NCBI RefSeq assembly: GCF_014203645.1
Contig: NZ_JACHJL010000020.1
Coordinates: 94,433-158,432 of the forward strand
Reading direction: 5' to 3'
Source of the DNA: Streptomyces zagrosensis
GTDB taxonomy: Bacteria; Actinomycetota; Actinomycetes; Streptomycetales; Streptomycetaceae
Length of the DNA: 64,000 bases
Each line of letters starts with the position of its first letter. Position 1 is the first letter of the stretch. Positions 1 to 8,690 of this stretch are shown here, piece after piece. The translations under genes were made by a program, and so were the position numbers. The notes beneath the pieces are model-generated. The model made no database searches, was not told the DNA's origin, and saw only the letters and a program-made list of their open reading frames with translations.

Positions 1-564
1 TCGCTGCCGGACGGTACGGAACGGGAGCGCACACTGAAGCAGCTTGTCCAGCTTGTCTTTAGCCACGCGTTCGCGGAGGAAACCGTGTTGTGGCCCGCTG
101 TGCGGCGTTGCGTCACAGGCGGGGACGAGCTAACCGCCCAGGTCGAGGACGAACATCAGCAGATCAACGACCTCACCACCGACATCAAACGACTGCGTCC
201 CGGCGATCGCGAGCGCGAGGAGAAGATACGACGGGTCTTCTCCCTGATACGGCAGGACATCAGGGACGAGGAGGACGAACTCCTACCCAGGCTGCAGGAC
301 GCCATGGGCACCTCCCAATTGCGGCGGCTCGGCGCCGCCTGGGAAACCGTACGAAAGAGCGCCCCCACTCACCCGCACCCTGCCGTGCCTTGGCGACCGC
401 CCGGCAACGCGCTCCTCGGGGTGCCGTTGAGCTGTTATGACCGGATTCGTGACGGACTCCGCCCAAGCACGTCCACGACTGCCAGCAAGGCGCAGGTCAT
501 CACACTGACCAGCGTGCTCTCCGTCGCCGCAGCCATCGCAGTGATACGACGCAAACAGCGATGA
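1..564 (+). CDS. Hemerythrin HHE-domain protein (5' end outside window)
   Basis: The reading frame is open from base 1, so the true start lies upstream; about 187 residues are visible. The first part contains the motif SHAFAEETVLWP followed about 25 residues later by DEHQQIN, the His/Glu pattern of hemerythrin-type cation-binding helical bundles, and later a DEEDELLP segment. The rest is a linker and a C-terminal hydrophobic stretch (roughly VITLTSVLSVAAAIAVI) followed by RRKQR, which looks like one membrane anchor with a positive cytoplasmic tail. In this family the domain binds a di-iron centre and is linked to oxygen, NO or redox sensing; the role here is inferred from the family only. A GTG/TTG near 85 could be read as a start, but it would cut off the first iron-ligand helices. 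Confidence 0.7.
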   Translation, partial: SLPDGTERERTLKQLVQLVFSHAFAEETVLWPAVRRCVTGGDELTAQVEDEHQQINDLTTDIKRLRPGDREREEKIRRVFSLIRQDIRDEEDELLPRLQDAMGTSQLRRLGAAWETVRKSAPTHPHPAVPWRPPGNALLGVPLSCYDRIRDGLRPSTSTTASKAQVITLTSVLSVAAAIAVIRRKQR

Positions 565-1254
565 GACCTGGCCCTGCGCAGGAGTGCCCTGCCGCAGCAG
601 ACACCGCCGGGCGACCTAGCCACGGCTTGCGCGCTCACGGAATTCGACTTCCTGCTGCACCGGGTAGGAGAAGTGAAGACGGTGACCATCTCCCGGAGCG
701 GTCCGCGCTGGTTCGCGGCGTTCAATGTGCGGCTGCCAGCGCCGCCCGTGGCCGTGGCGACGCGGGCCCAGCGCCGACGGGGCGCGGCCGGTATGGGCTT
801 GGGCGTGGAGGTCATCCAGCGACCTTCCAGCCGGTCCGCCTGCGGGGGGCCACGCAGCGTGCCGAAGTCGCATGTTCAGGTCGCGGCGCAGCGGGCTGAT
901 GCCCAGCACCACCCGACCAAGGCCTTGGCCATCCAGTTCGCGCAGGTCGTGATCGAGAACCTGAAGGTCAAGAACATGTCGAAATCAGCGAAGGGCACGC
1001 TGGAGGAGCCGGGCAGCAACGTGCGGCAAAAGGCCGGGCTGAACCGGGCCTCGCTGGATGTGGGCTTCGGGGAGGTTCGCCGTCAGCTCGCGTACGAGAC
1101 GGGCTGGTACGGCTCCGGTCTGAGCGCGGTGAGATCCGGCCACACCTCTCAGACCTGCCACCGTTGCGGGCACGTGGACAGCAAATTCCGGCGCACCCGC
1201 TCGGTGTGCGTATGCACGGCATGGGCACCCGGTGCGGTGACGACCCCGAGGTGA
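565..1254 (+). pseudogene. TnpB-type (IS200/IS605-like) transposase remnant
   Basis: The frame reads LTEFDFLLHRVGEVKTV..ISRSGPRWFAAFNV, then, after unrelated sequence, an IENLKVKNM..SAKGTLEEPG core and NVRQKAGLNR, then SGHTSQTCHRCGHVD. These are the order and wording of actinobacterial TnpB proteins: end of the beta-barrel, RuvC-like region and CxxC zinc ribbon. The piece between about 740 and 900 is out of register, the second CxxC pair is lost (CVCTAW), and the frame ends shortly after, so the RuvC-III end is missing. At about 220 codons it is well below the usual 370-400. No intact partner TnpA or end structure was seen. It is probably inactive, one of several mobile-element relics in the left part of the window. 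Confidence 0.7.
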
Positions 1255-1347
1255 GGATGGTGCCGGTGACCGAGTACGTATGTTCCTGCACGATGCCCGC
1301 GCGGTGCGTCGGCATCACGACCGGCCGATCCGCCGTCTGAGCCCGTC

Positions 1348-1656
1348 ATGGCACGCGCCAAGCAGTACGCCGTGGCCGCCTCCGGGCAGTGGACGGACGA
1401 GGAGGAGGGGCGCCGCCGCCTGCCGGCCGGTGAGGTGCACGCCTGGGAGCCGGGCCTGAACCAGACCGTCTGCGGGCTGTCTCTCAGCCGCTCTCAGTTG
1501 ATCCGCTTCGCGCACGTCACCTGGCCCGAGACCTTCCCGGAGTCCGGGGGCGCGGCCGACCGGGTCCAGCGGATGTGCCCGCGCTGCGCCTCGGTCGCCG
1601 GACGCCGTGGCGGCGACGCGCGCCCGCGATGGCACCGCACCAACCCCCGGCCGTGA
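1348..1656 (+). CDS. Hypothetical protein with CxxC pair
   Basis: This 102-residue frame starts at ATG (MARAKQYAVA) and ends in an Arg/Pro-rich tail. A cysteine in TVCGLSL and the pair MCPRC near residue 80 could form a small zinc site, and a HVTWPETFPE segment lies between them. It resembles small conserved Streptomyces proteins of unknown function. It sits 42 nt upstream of the RecQ-type helicase start on the same strand, so the two may be co-transcribed. No clear Shine-Dalgarno sequence was seen before the ATG. No function is assigned. Confidence 0.5.
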   Translation: MARAKQYAVAASGQWTDEEEGRRRLPAGEVHAWEPGLNQTVCGLSLSRSQLIRFAHVTWPETFPESGGAADRVQRMCPRCASVAGRRGGDARPRWHRTNPRP

Positions 1657-1697
1657 ACGTCGGCGGGGCGAACCGACGCCGAGGAGTGAGGCCGAAC

Positions 1698-3419
1698 ATG
1701 CCGAAGGAACGGGAGCCCGGCGTCCGTGACCGTCTGGAGCGGCCGGCCGCCGACGTGTTCGGCTGGCGAGAGCTGCGGCCGGGACAGTCGGCCGCTATGG
1801 AAGCGGTCATGGCGGGTGGGGACACCCTGGTGGTCATGCCGACCGGTGCGGGCAAGTCGGCGGTGTACCAGGTGACGGGGCTGTCGCTGCCCGGACCCAC
1901 CGTCGTGGTGTCCCCCCTCATCGCCCTGCAACGGGATCAGATCGCCGGACTACTGAGCCACGACGCTCCGGAGGCCGTCGCCGTCAACTCCGCCCAGTCG
2001 GCCCGGGAGACGGAGGCCGCCTGGGCGGAGGTGCAGCACGGTGCTGCCGAGTTCCTGTTCTTCTCCCCCGAGCAGCTGACGAAGGACGAGGTGATCGAGC
2101 GTTTGGCCCGGGCCGCGCCCTCGCTGTTCGTCGTCGACGAGGCGCAGTGCGTGGCCGCCTGGGGCCACGACTTCCGTCCCGACTACCTGCGCCTGGCCCA
2201 TGCGGTCCAGCGGGTGGGTAGACCGCCGGTCCTCGCCCTGACGGCGACGGCCGCCCCTCCCGTGCGCGAGGAGATCGTGCAGCGGCTGGAGATGGGGGAA
2301 CCCGCGCTGGTCGTGGCCGGTTTCGACCGGCCGAACATCGCCTTGGAGGTGCGCCGCTTCCGGCACGACGCTGACAAGCGCCGGGCGGTGGTGGAGCGCG
2401 CCGCGGCGGAGCCCAAGCCCGGCATCGTCTACACGGCGACGCGCAAGGACACCGAGGAGTACGCGGCCGAACTCTCCGGGCTGGGCCTGTCGGCCGCCGC
2501 CTACCACGCCGGGCTGACCTCCGGTGAGCGCTCCCGGGCGCACGACGCCTTCCTGGCCGGCGACACCGACGTGGTGGTCGCCACCTCCGCCTTCGGCATG
2601 GGCATCGACAAGGAGGACGTACGGTTCGTGCTCCACGCCTCCGTGCCCGGTTCGCTCGACGCCTACTACCAGGAGATCGGGCGTGCCGGCCGTGACGGCG
2701 CATCCGCCCTCGCCGTCCTGCACTACCGGTCGCAGGACAGCGGCCTGCAGCACCTCTTCGCCGCTCGCGCCCCCGACGAGGAGACCCTCGGCGCGGTCGC
2801 GGAGCGGATTTGGGAACACGACGGCCCTGTCGGGTCGGACGAGGTCGGCGAGCAGGCGAAACTGTCGCGGCGGCGCGTGACGGCCGCCGTCAACCTCCTG
2901 GAACAGGCGGGAGCCGTACGCACCGACGCCGACGGCCGGGTGCGGTCCGTTCCCGACGTGACGGCCGAGGACGCCACCGCGCGGGCCGCGGAGGAGGCGG
3001 AGGCCCGCAAGAGGCTGGAACGGTCGAGGTTGGAGATGGTGCTCGGGTACGCGGAAACCACGGGCTGCCGCCGTCGCTTCCTGCTCGGATACTTCGGCGA
3101 GCCGTACGAAGCTCCCTGCGGCAACTGCGACGTGTGCGCGCCCACCGCGCCCGACTCGTCCGCCTCATCCGACTCGTCCGACCGCGCGGTCATCGACGGG
3201 GTGCAGGACCCGGGCGATCCCCGGCCGGGCCATCCGGCGTCCGCCGCCTACCCGGCGGGCACCGCGGTGCGACACCGTGAGTGGGGCGACGGCACGGTGA
3301 TGAGCGAGGAAGGCGACCGGATCACGGTCCTCTTCGACTCGATGGGCTACCGGACCCTGTCCCTGACGGCGATCGCCGGGAAAGGGCTGCTGGACACGCG
3401 CACGGACCCCGCCGGCTGA
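1698..3419 (+). CDS. recQ: RecQ-family ATP-dependent DNA helicase
   Basis: This is a 573-residue superfamily-2 helicase, predicted 3'-5'. In order: FGWRELRPGQ (motif 0), MPTGAGKS (Walker A), VVSPLIALQRDQ, VVDEAQCVAAWGHDFRPDY (motif II, DEAQ rather than the DEAH of classical RecQ), ALTATA (motif III), GIVYTATRKDTEEY, AYHAGL, ATSAFGMGIDKEDVR and QEIGRAGRDG (motif VI). A C-terminal CRRRFLLGYFGEPYEAPCGNCDVC supplies the four cysteines of the RecQ zinc subdomain. There is a winged-helix-like stretch before it and a short basic tail with an HREWGDGTV element; no HRDC domain is evident. ATG 1698 was chosen because GAGGAG lies about 12 nt upstream and the conserved domain starts soon after; the frame is open further upstream. 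Likely role: unwinding recombination or repair intermediates. Confidence 0.9.
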   Translation: MPKEREPGVRDRLERPAADVFGWRELRPGQSAAMEAVMAGGDTLVVMPTGAGKSAVYQVTGLSLPGPTVVVSPLIALQRDQIAGLLSHDAPEAVAVNSAQSARETEAAWAEVQHGAAEFLFFSPEQLTKDEVIERLARAAPSLFVVDEAQCVAAWGHDFRPDYLRLAHAVQRVGRPPVLALTATAAPPVREEIVQRLEMGEPALVVAGFDRPNIALEVRRFRHDADKRRAVVERAAAEPKPGIVYTATRKDTEEYAAELSGLGLSAAAYHAGLTSGERSRAHDAFLAGDTDVVVATSAFGMGIDKEDVRFVLHASVPGSLDAYYQEIGRAGRDGASALAVLHYRSQDSGLQHLFAARAPDEETLGAVAERIWEHDGPVGSDEVGEQAKLSRRRVTAAVNLLEQAGAVRTDADGRVRSVPDVTAEDATARAAEEAEARKRLERSRLEMVLGYAETTGCRRRFLLGYFGEPYEAPCGNCDVCAPTAPDSSASSDSSDRAVIDGVQDPGDPRPGHPASAAYPAGTAVRHREWGDGTVMSEEGDRITVLFDSMGYRTLSLTAIAGKGLLDTRTDPAG

Positions 3420-3496
3420 GTACCGCACCGGGCCGGGAACGCGACACCGGCAGGCATCGCAGCACACGGTGCATGACGCGAACGGACTGCACGATC

Positions 3497-4360
3497 ATGG
3501 TCAATCCTCAGCACATGGACGACCCCACGGACAGCGCGGTCGAACTCCACTTCATCGGCAACGCCACCGTTCTGGTGCGCTACGGCGGGCTCACCCTGCT
3601 CACCGACCCCAACTTCCTGCACCGCGGCCAGTACGCGTACCTCGGCTACGGGCTGCTGAGCCGAAGGCTGACAGAACCGGCCCTCGACGTGGACGACCTT
3701 CCCCGCCTCGACGCGATCGTCCTGTCACACCTGCACGGAGATCATTGGGATCGCCGGGCCCGCCGCCGCCTCGACCACGCGGTACCGGTGCTGACCACGC
3801 CCCACGCAGCACGCCGTCTCAGGACCGTGCACGGCTTTCACCGCACGGCGGGCCTGCGCACCTGGCAGGGGCTCACCCTCCAGCAGGGCGACGCACAAGT
3901 GCGGGTCACGGCCCTGCCGGGCCGGCACGCCGGCCATCGCGTGCTGCGCGGTCTGCTGCCGCCGGTAATGGGCAGCATGCTGGAGTTCGGTCCCATCCGA
4001 GGCCCCGCCCGGCTCCGGCTGTACGTCTCCGGCGACACCCTCGTGTACGACGGTCTCGACGAGATCACCCGGCGTTTTCCCGCCGCCGATCTGGCCGTTC
4101 TGCACCTGGGCGGCACCCGCCTGCCCGGCGGCTTCGTCGTCACCATGGACGGAGCGCAGGGCGCGGAACTCGCCCGGCGCCTGGACCCCCGCCTGATCCT
4201 GCCGGTGCACTACGGCGACTACACGGTGATGCGCTCACCGCTGTCCGCGTTCCTCACCGAGGTGGAAGCCGCCGGACTCGGCGACCGTCTGGTGCACTGC
4301 CGCCACGGACAGCGTGCGCGGATCACGGCCGCACCGGGAGCCACGCCGGTGGTCTTCTGA
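3497..4360 (+). CDS. Metallo-beta-lactamase-fold hydrolase (UlaG-like)
   Basis: The protein of about 287 residues begins with a beta-strand ELHFIGNATVLVRYGG, typical of UlaG/RomA-like MBL proteins. It has the metal-binding signature SHLHGDHWD, a later GRHAGH, SGDTLVYDG with the third-ligand aspartate, and a final LPVHYGDY histidine. Together these support a two-zinc hydrolase; the substrate cannot be predicted. ATGs at 3473, 3497 and 3515 are in frame; 3497 (MVNPQHMDD) is a compromise, since the fold begins about 12 residues later. It lies 77 nt downstream of the RecQ-type gene on the same strand. Its 3' end overlaps the relic of a decarboxylase gene on the opposite strand. Confidence 0.85.
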   Translation: MVNPQHMDDPTDSAVELHFIGNATVLVRYGGLTLLTDPNFLHRGQYAYLGYGLLSRRLTEPALDVDDLPRLDAIVLSHLHGDHWDRRARRRLDHAVPVLTTPHAARRLRTVHGFHRTAGLRTWQGLTLQQGDAQVRVTALPGRHAGHRVLRGLLPPVMGSMLEFGPIRGPARLRLYVSGDTLVYDGLDEITRRFPAADLAVLHLGGTRLPGGFVVTMDGAQGAELARRLDPRLILPVHYGDYTVMRSPLSAFLTEVEAAGLGDRLVHCRHGQRARITAAPGATPVVF

Positions 4361-4670
4361 CCTGCGGTCCCCAGCGCCGCGCGAGCACCCGCAGGGTCTC
4401 GACCGAAGCATCCGCCGCGTCCGGGATCAGGACACCGTGCTGGACGCCGCTGCGCAGGTAGTCGCAGACCTCGTCGGTGATCACCTCACCGGGCGCGGTC
4501 ACGGGCACCGCCCGGCGGGTACGGGCTGACCATCTCTGCGGAGATCCGTCCCGCGGCGCGCTCCGCGGACACGTGTTCCACCTCGGCGAAGAAGGTCTCG
4601 CGCGGCAGCATGGCCTGCTCCAGCTCCAGCGCCGAAGGCTCGGGCAGCCGGACCGGCGGCCGGCGTTCGA
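4323..4670 (-). pseudogene. Orn/Lys/Arg decarboxylase C-terminal remnant (frameshifted)
   Basis: One minus-strand frame reads LPEPSALELEQAMLPRETFF, then AERAAGRISAEMVSPYPPG. A second frame takes over around 4510-4525 with VPVTAPGEVITDEVCDYL, then GVLIPDAADASVETLRVLA. Joined, these match the C-terminal domain of the aspartate-aminotransferase-fold PLP decarboxylases for ornithine, lysine or arginine. The catalytic PLP domain is absent and a frameshift splits the remainder, so it is non-functional. Its end overlaps the 3' end of the MBL-fold gene. Immediately upstream on this strand (about 4740-4785) is a CCCCTG hexamer repeat, a possible source of slippage or the truncation point. It is a relic of basic-amino-acid metabolism; a link to the PKS cluster 14 kb away is not shown. 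Confidence 0.65.
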
Positions 4671-4747
4671 TGGAGCCGGCGCCGCGACGAGGGTGCGCAG
4701 GGCGTCCAACGGAGATGCCTACTTCACCGCCATCGCCCACTTCATGG

Positions 4748-4784
4748 CCGCCCTGCCCCTGCCCCTGCCCCTGCCCCTGCCGCA
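4748..4784. repeat. CCCCTG hexamer tandem repeat
   Basis: About five or six copies of CCCCTG run in direct repeat between the decarboxylase relic and a short plus-strand open frame. That frame reads FTAIAHFMAALPLPLP, then a WRGLVQTRQEHLLTGN-like end, and stops at 4884. I do not recognise it. It could be the 3' end of another broken gene. Confidence 0.6.
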
Positions 4785-4970
4785 ACCCTCGACCACCCGC
4801 TGGACCACCGGCGAGCACGACGTCCGCTCCGCATGGCGCGGCCTGGTGCAAACCCGCCAGGAACACCTGCTCACCGGAAACTGACTCCGGCACGCGCGAT
4901 GGCCCCGACCAGATGATCTAGTCGGAGCCATCACCACGTAACCAAGACCGGGCGCCGGGGCCCAGGAGAA

Positions 4971-5210
4971 TCAACCGGCGTCGGGGCGCTGACCCACAAA
5001 CTGGGTGAGCAACTCAATGATCTGCGCCTGATTACGGTCGATCTTCTTCCCAAGAGCTTCGACCTTCTGGTCCAGGTTGCCGACCTGCAAGCGCACCGCA
5101 GTCAGGTCGGACTTCACGATCCCGAACTCACGGTCGTGCTTCTCCGCGACCTCTTCGAAACGCCGGGTCAGAGCAGCCAGTTCGCTATGAGCGATGGGGT
5201 CCTCGGGCAC
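4971..5210 (-). CDS. Small coiled-coil protein, unknown function
   Basis: This 79-residue protein starts at GTG 5210, with AGGAG about 8 nt upstream on the coding strand, which decides the start. Residues about 10-70 show a heptad-like hydrophobic pattern (LAALTRRFEEVAEKHD, LTAVRLQVGNLDQKVEALG, IIELLTQF), predicting one long coiled coil and little else. There are no membrane segments or cysteines. Such short coiled-coil proteins are common beside actinomycete mobile elements, but no specific function can be given. It is flanked by pseudogenes on both sides and appears to be transcribed alone. Confidence 0.65.
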   Translation of the reverse strand: MPEDPIAHSELAALTRRFEEVAEKHDREFGIVKSDLTAVRLQVGNLDQKVEALGKKIDRNQAQIIELLTQFVGQRPDAG

Positions 5211-5665
5211 GCGGGCACTCCTGCCAGATCACAAAACCACAGATAAGAAGACTCCACGATAACGCGCCCACTACGCGAGGTCCGCCATGGTCGAACAACT
5301 CCCCAACACGCTAGCGCGCACAGCGAGCCATACCTCGCAGGGCGCCGATCATCGGTAGTACATCCTTCTCGCCTGCGTCAGCGGCAGGCACTACCACGGC
5401 GGCCCCGCCGACGCCTGGGGGCCGCGCGCCGCACGAAGCCCCGACTGGACCGGCTAGTGGTCGCCAGGCGGCATGGGGTCGCCGGCCGCGACCGCGGCGC
5501 AGCGGGTGCAGATGCGCTCGCGGCAGGTAAGCGCCTTCGTGTTACGTCGCAGCGGAGCGACCTACCCGGCGCAGTGCGGGAACGGCCAGGACACCGTGGT
5601 GATCGCCTTTCTCCAACGCGGACTGGCAGCATTCTGCTGACCGCCGCGATGTGGCACTCAGACAG
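5211..5665. other. Gene-poor stretch with one possible gene tail
   Basis: No convincing complete gene is seen. On the minus strand between about 5555 and 5455 a frame reads LRRNTKALTCRERICTRC, then AAGDPMPPGDH and a stop. The three-cysteine pattern and clean ending suggest the 3' end of a small zinc-binding protein gene whose 5' part is lost, but I could not identify it. Bases 5211-5290 probably hold the promoter of the coiled-coil gene. Confidence 0.35.
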
Positions 5666-6035
5666 CTAGACCTCGGCGACCAGGTCCGGCTCGACCAGTA
5701 CGACATCCAGCGGCGTGCGCGACCCCCGGGAGGCCGTGAACCGCCCGCCCTCCCAAGGATGGTGGTCGGGCTCTGCCGGTGTCAGCCGCACGGCCAGGTC
5801 GCGCGCCGCCTCCGGGCGCAGCGGCGTACCGCGGGCGGCCGGGCGGAGCGTCCCGGCCGCGTCGAGGCGGCCCAGCACGAGCGTCTGCGGTCGGTGCATG
5901 GTTCCGGTGATCACACCGATCACGGCCTCGGTGGTGTCCCGGCGGTGCACCTTGTACAGCGCGCGGGCGCCCGGAGGTATGGCTGGCCACTCCCCCGGAT
6001 CACCAGGCCTTCGACGCCGGGCACCTGGGTCCAGG
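5666..6035 (-). pseudogene. ATP-dependent DNA ligase C-terminal remnant
   Basis: Around 6030-5990 one frame reads VPGVEGLVIRGSGQPY, the end of the adenylation domain of LigC/LigD-type ATP-dependent ligases (an EGLVIR motif). A one-base frame change then continues as PPGARALYKVHRRDTTEAVI, GVITG, LVLGRLD, GTPLRP and HPWEGGRF to LDVVLVEPDLVAEV, the OB-fold domain. The frame stops there, before the conserved final HPVRF-like segment. The N-terminal catalytic lysine part is missing. It is therefore a frameshifted, doubly truncated gene. Its neighbours are also fragments, consistent with a region built by deletions. Confidence 0.65.
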
Positions 6036-6207
6036 ATGAGAGGTGCCGTTCTCAAGACAGTGGAGAGGAATGGGGTGTACCGCACCATGACAGCCGCACG
6101 CTACAGAAACCGCCCCACGGCAGTGACCTCGCCCTTCCTCAACACCCGACCAGCGGAAACGCACCGGCCTGACAAGCCGTCACTGGCGCCCACCCACTGA
6201 CATCAAA

Positions 6208-6498
6208 CCGGCACATCGCAGGTTGGCGTGGCTGTGCGGCGACCACCTCGTCAATGAATGGCGGGAAGCGCTGCGGCAGTTCGCCAACGGCATCGATGCG
6301 GCCGGCCGACGGGTCCACCGCGCCTTCCTCGCCAGCGTTCGCGTGCTCGGGGAAGGCCTGGACATCACCGGCGAACGGGGAGTCGAGGCCATCTGCTTCG
6401 CGGACACCCGCGGTTCACAGGTGGAGATCGTGCAGAACATCGGCCGCGCGCTGACCGTGGTGATGTCACCCCGCACGGTCCGTCAGGAAGGCACCTGA
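6208..6498 (+). pseudogene. Helicase C-terminal fragment (SF2)
   Basis: The frame contains WLCGDHLVNEWREALRQFA, HRAFLASVRVLGEGLDITG, VEAICFADTRGSQVEIVQ and NIGRAL. This is the helicase motif V/VI region of the large DEAD/DEAH-type helicases found on actinomycete plasmids and integrative elements. The expected final arginine-rich motif and long C-terminal extension are replaced by VVMSPRTVRQEGT and a stop, and the ATP-binding half is absent. About 90 codons remain of a protein normally over 700 residues. It is a pseudogene fragment and another sign of a decayed mobile element. Confidence 0.65.
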
Positions 6499-6554
6499 AC
6501 AGTCTCACCCTGATCGTCACCGCCACTGTCGGCACCGTCCCGTGCCGCGGCGGC

Positions 6555-6588
6555 GACCTGACCTGCTTGCTGACCTGACCTGCTTGCT
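6555..6588. repeat. Perfect 17-bp tandem duplication
   Basis: The unit GACCTGACCTGCTTGCT occurs twice without a gap. It lies downstream of the YdcF-like gene's stop and of the helicase fragment. No function is evident; it may be a small slippage duplication. Confidence 0.85.
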
Positions 6589-6666
6589 CGGCGACGATGG
6601 GAGCTGGTGGCGCACCACCCTCCCCTGTCAGGGCCGGGCGGGTGTGCCGCTGAAGAACCTCGACTT

Positions 6667-7695
6667 CTACGTGACAGCCCCCGGCGACGGCCACCCCAGC
6701 CACCAGATGAACAGGCCGCTCAGCAGGACGAGCAGGAAGAGTGCGGCGTTGGTGCGGCGGTAGGCGACCAAGAGGGCCACGAACTCGCGGATCGCGGCGC
6801 TCGGCCAGAAGTACGCGGCTGTCGGGGCACCGATCACGTGGCCCCGGACGCCGGTGCGGCGGGCGGTGATCGCGGCGCGGAAGACATGGTAGTTGTTCGT
6901 GACGATCACGCACCGGTAGTCCGGATTCGCCCGCTCCATCAGGGCTTTGCTGAACGTCAGGTTCTCGTCCGTGGTCGTCGAGCGGTCCTCAAGTTCGATC
7001 AGGTCGGCGGGGAAACCTTGGGTGACCAAGTAGTCGGCCATCGCGTGGGACTCGGGCAGCTTCTCGTCGGGTCCCTGTCCTCCCGAGGTGAGCAGGACCG
7101 GGCGCCGGCCCTTCCTGGACAGCCTGGCGTGTTCCTTCCGGGCCCGGTCGAGGCGACCGGCCAGCAGCGGGGGCACGGTGGTGCCGCCGATCAGGCCCGA
7201 GCCGAGGACCACTACGTAGTCCGCCCGGCGCCGAATGCGCAGACGCCCGTACAGGCCCCCGTAGACGAGGAAACACAGGAACAGGAAGGCGACGTATCCG
7301 GCGAGCGCCACCGCCGTCGTCGCCACCACCACAAGCGTGTGCGTGTGCATTACCAGCGCGGTGATCAACAGCGCGAGCAGGGCGACCAGGGCGATGCCCA
7401 CCCCCAAGGACAGCAGGTTCCCCAAGCTCCTGCCCTCCTTGCGAACCATGGTGATCCCGTTGGCGATGAGGAACCACGCCAGCGTGACGACCCCCACGCC
7501 CGCCAGGGTCAGCAGCACGACGGCCAGATCGCGGCCCAACTGGGCCCGCTCGGAGGCCACATGCAGCAAGAGCGCGAACACCGCGAAGACGGCGGACAGG
7601 CCCAGCAGAACCGCGTTGCTTACTCGGCGGCGATCTAGTACCACACCAGCACAGAACAGGATGAAGCAAACAAACGACGGTACAAAGGCCACCAT
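6667..7695 (-). CDS. YdcF/ElyC-like (DUF218) membrane protein
   Basis: This is a membrane protein of about 342 residues. The N-terminal half has roughly five to six hydrophobic segments (for example FVCFILFCAGVVL, AVFAVFALLLHVA, LVVVATTAVALAGYVAFLF). The DUF218 domain follows: YVVVLGSGLIGG, then LLTSGGQGPDEKLPE, ELEDRSTTTDENL, and VIVTNNYHVFRA. A final transmembrane segment is LFLLVLLSGLFIWWLG. The E/D-R-S-T-T-x-E-N motif is diagnostic. Family members such as ElyC/SanA affect envelope polysaccharide and peptidoglycan metabolism, but the reaction is not settled. ATG 7695 was chosen as the first start that keeps the membrane segments; no good Shine-Dalgarno is present, and a short inverted repeat (GCGCCG/CGGCGC, 7696-7713) abuts it, so a leaderless transcript is possible. 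The same frame upstream belongs to an unrelated relic. Confidence 0.8.
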   Translation of the reverse strand: MVAFVPSFVCFILFCAGVVLDRRRVSNAVLLGLSAVFAVFALLLHVASERAQLGRDLAVVLLTLAGVGVVTLAWFLIANGITMVRKEGRSLGNLLSLGVGIALVALLALLITALVMHTHTLVVVATTAVALAGYVAFLFLCFLVYGGLYGRLRIRRRADYVVVLGSGLIGGTTVPPLLAGRLDRARKEHARLSRKGRRPVLLTSGGQGPDEKLPESHAMADYLVTQGFPADLIELEDRSTTTDENLTFSKALMERANPDYRCVIVTNNYHVFRAAITARRTGVRGHVIGAPTAAYFWPSAAIREFVALLVAYRRTNAALFLLVLLSGLFIWWLGWPSPGAVT

Positions 7696-7799
7696 GCGCC
7701 GATCATACGGCGCGGGCTGCGGGTCAAGCGACTCCGAGACGGCCTCGGCGGCCGACGCCGGGCCCGCCCACGCCATGCCCAGCGCGGGACGGGCCGCGG

Positions 7800-8330
7800 C
7801 CCTTCCAAGAGTGCGACGAGGAGTTGTACGAGGCGGCGGCCGGCCTCCTCCAGCACGGCGACCGTGTTGGCGACCTACGCGGTCGTGGTGTCCGCGAGCA
7901 CCAACGCGAGGGGCACCAGGCCCTCGCGAGCTGGTCGGCGGGTAGACCCGGCGCCGCAGCCGCTTCTCGTGGTCAACGTGCTCGACCGCGTCCGGCCGCG
8001 AGCGGACCAGGTCCACGGTTCGCTTGTCCGCATCCCTCGGCAGCAGCCGGCCCCACTCCCAGTACCGGCGCAGCTTGGCGACCAGCTCGTGCGCGTCCTC
8101 AATGCGGCGGTCGGCCTCCACCAGGAGCACCGGCACACCGGCCTCCGGTGCCCGCACCACCAGTTCCGCCCACTGCGCGAAGCCGCTGCCGAGCCGGTGC
8201 CCGATCTCGGCTGGAAGCCGAGCCGCCTCGCTGTGTCCTCGCCGTGTCAGCACCCACACCTGCCGCTGGTCCGCCTGCACGGACTCGATCCTCACCAGGT
8301 GGTGCTCCTCCAGATCCACATGCGCTAAGG
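7800..8330 (-). pseudogene. Replication-relaxation-like gene relic
   Basis: One minus-strand frame from about 8328 reads HVDLEEHHLVRIESVQADQR, VWVLTRRGHSEAARL, APEAGVPVLLVEADR and LVAKLRRYWEWGRLLP. Near 7925-7935 the reading moves to another frame (REGLVPLALVLADTTTA), which meets an in-frame TAG and then continues with VANTVAVLEEAGRRLVQLL. The order (winged helix, nuclease-like centre, VLADTT strand, helix) resembles the replication-relaxation family of Streptomyces plasmids and conjugative elements. One frameshift and one nonsense codon make it inactive. The assignment rests on remembered family patterns and is moderate. Confidence 0.45.
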
Positions 8331-8339
8331 AAGCCGAAG

Positions 8340-8690
8340 CACAGGAGCACTTCGACTCCCCGCAGTTGATCGAGGTCCGCTCCGGCACCAGCCGGGCCGG
8401 GGCCCTCGACGTCGCGCTCTACACCACCGCCTCCATCGACGCGATCGTCCCCGCCCACCCCGAAGACGACTGGGAGCAGTTGCGCGCGGTGGAGAGAGGC
8501 CGGCACTCCCCACTCGCCGCGCTGGCGAAGCAGGCCGCCCCGGGCCTGACCGACGCGGCGTGGTCAACCAGGGCGCTCCCCCACGGCTGTGGCATGGGGA
8601 AGCCGTCCTGGTCGGCGGCAACTCTGCCTCAGCAGCCGGGCGGTTCGGGTAGCGCTGGCGGCGCCGGTCCGGATCATCGACGCCGATCTC
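8340..8690. other. Unassigned stretch between two element relics
   Basis: On the plus strand there is a coding-like run (HFDSPQLIEVRSGTSRAGAL, then ALYTTASIDAIVP and HPEDDWEQLRAVERG) without a recognisable start or domain. It may be the inside of a truncated gene. I see no complete gene here. Confidence 0.3.

Noticed and set aside
7696..8388. Fusion of a winged-helix domain to the YdcF-like membrane protein (one 573-codon frame)
   Set aside because: The sense of the upstream part changes frame near 7930 and carries a stop, so the shared frame is accidental; the two are separate genes, one of them broken.
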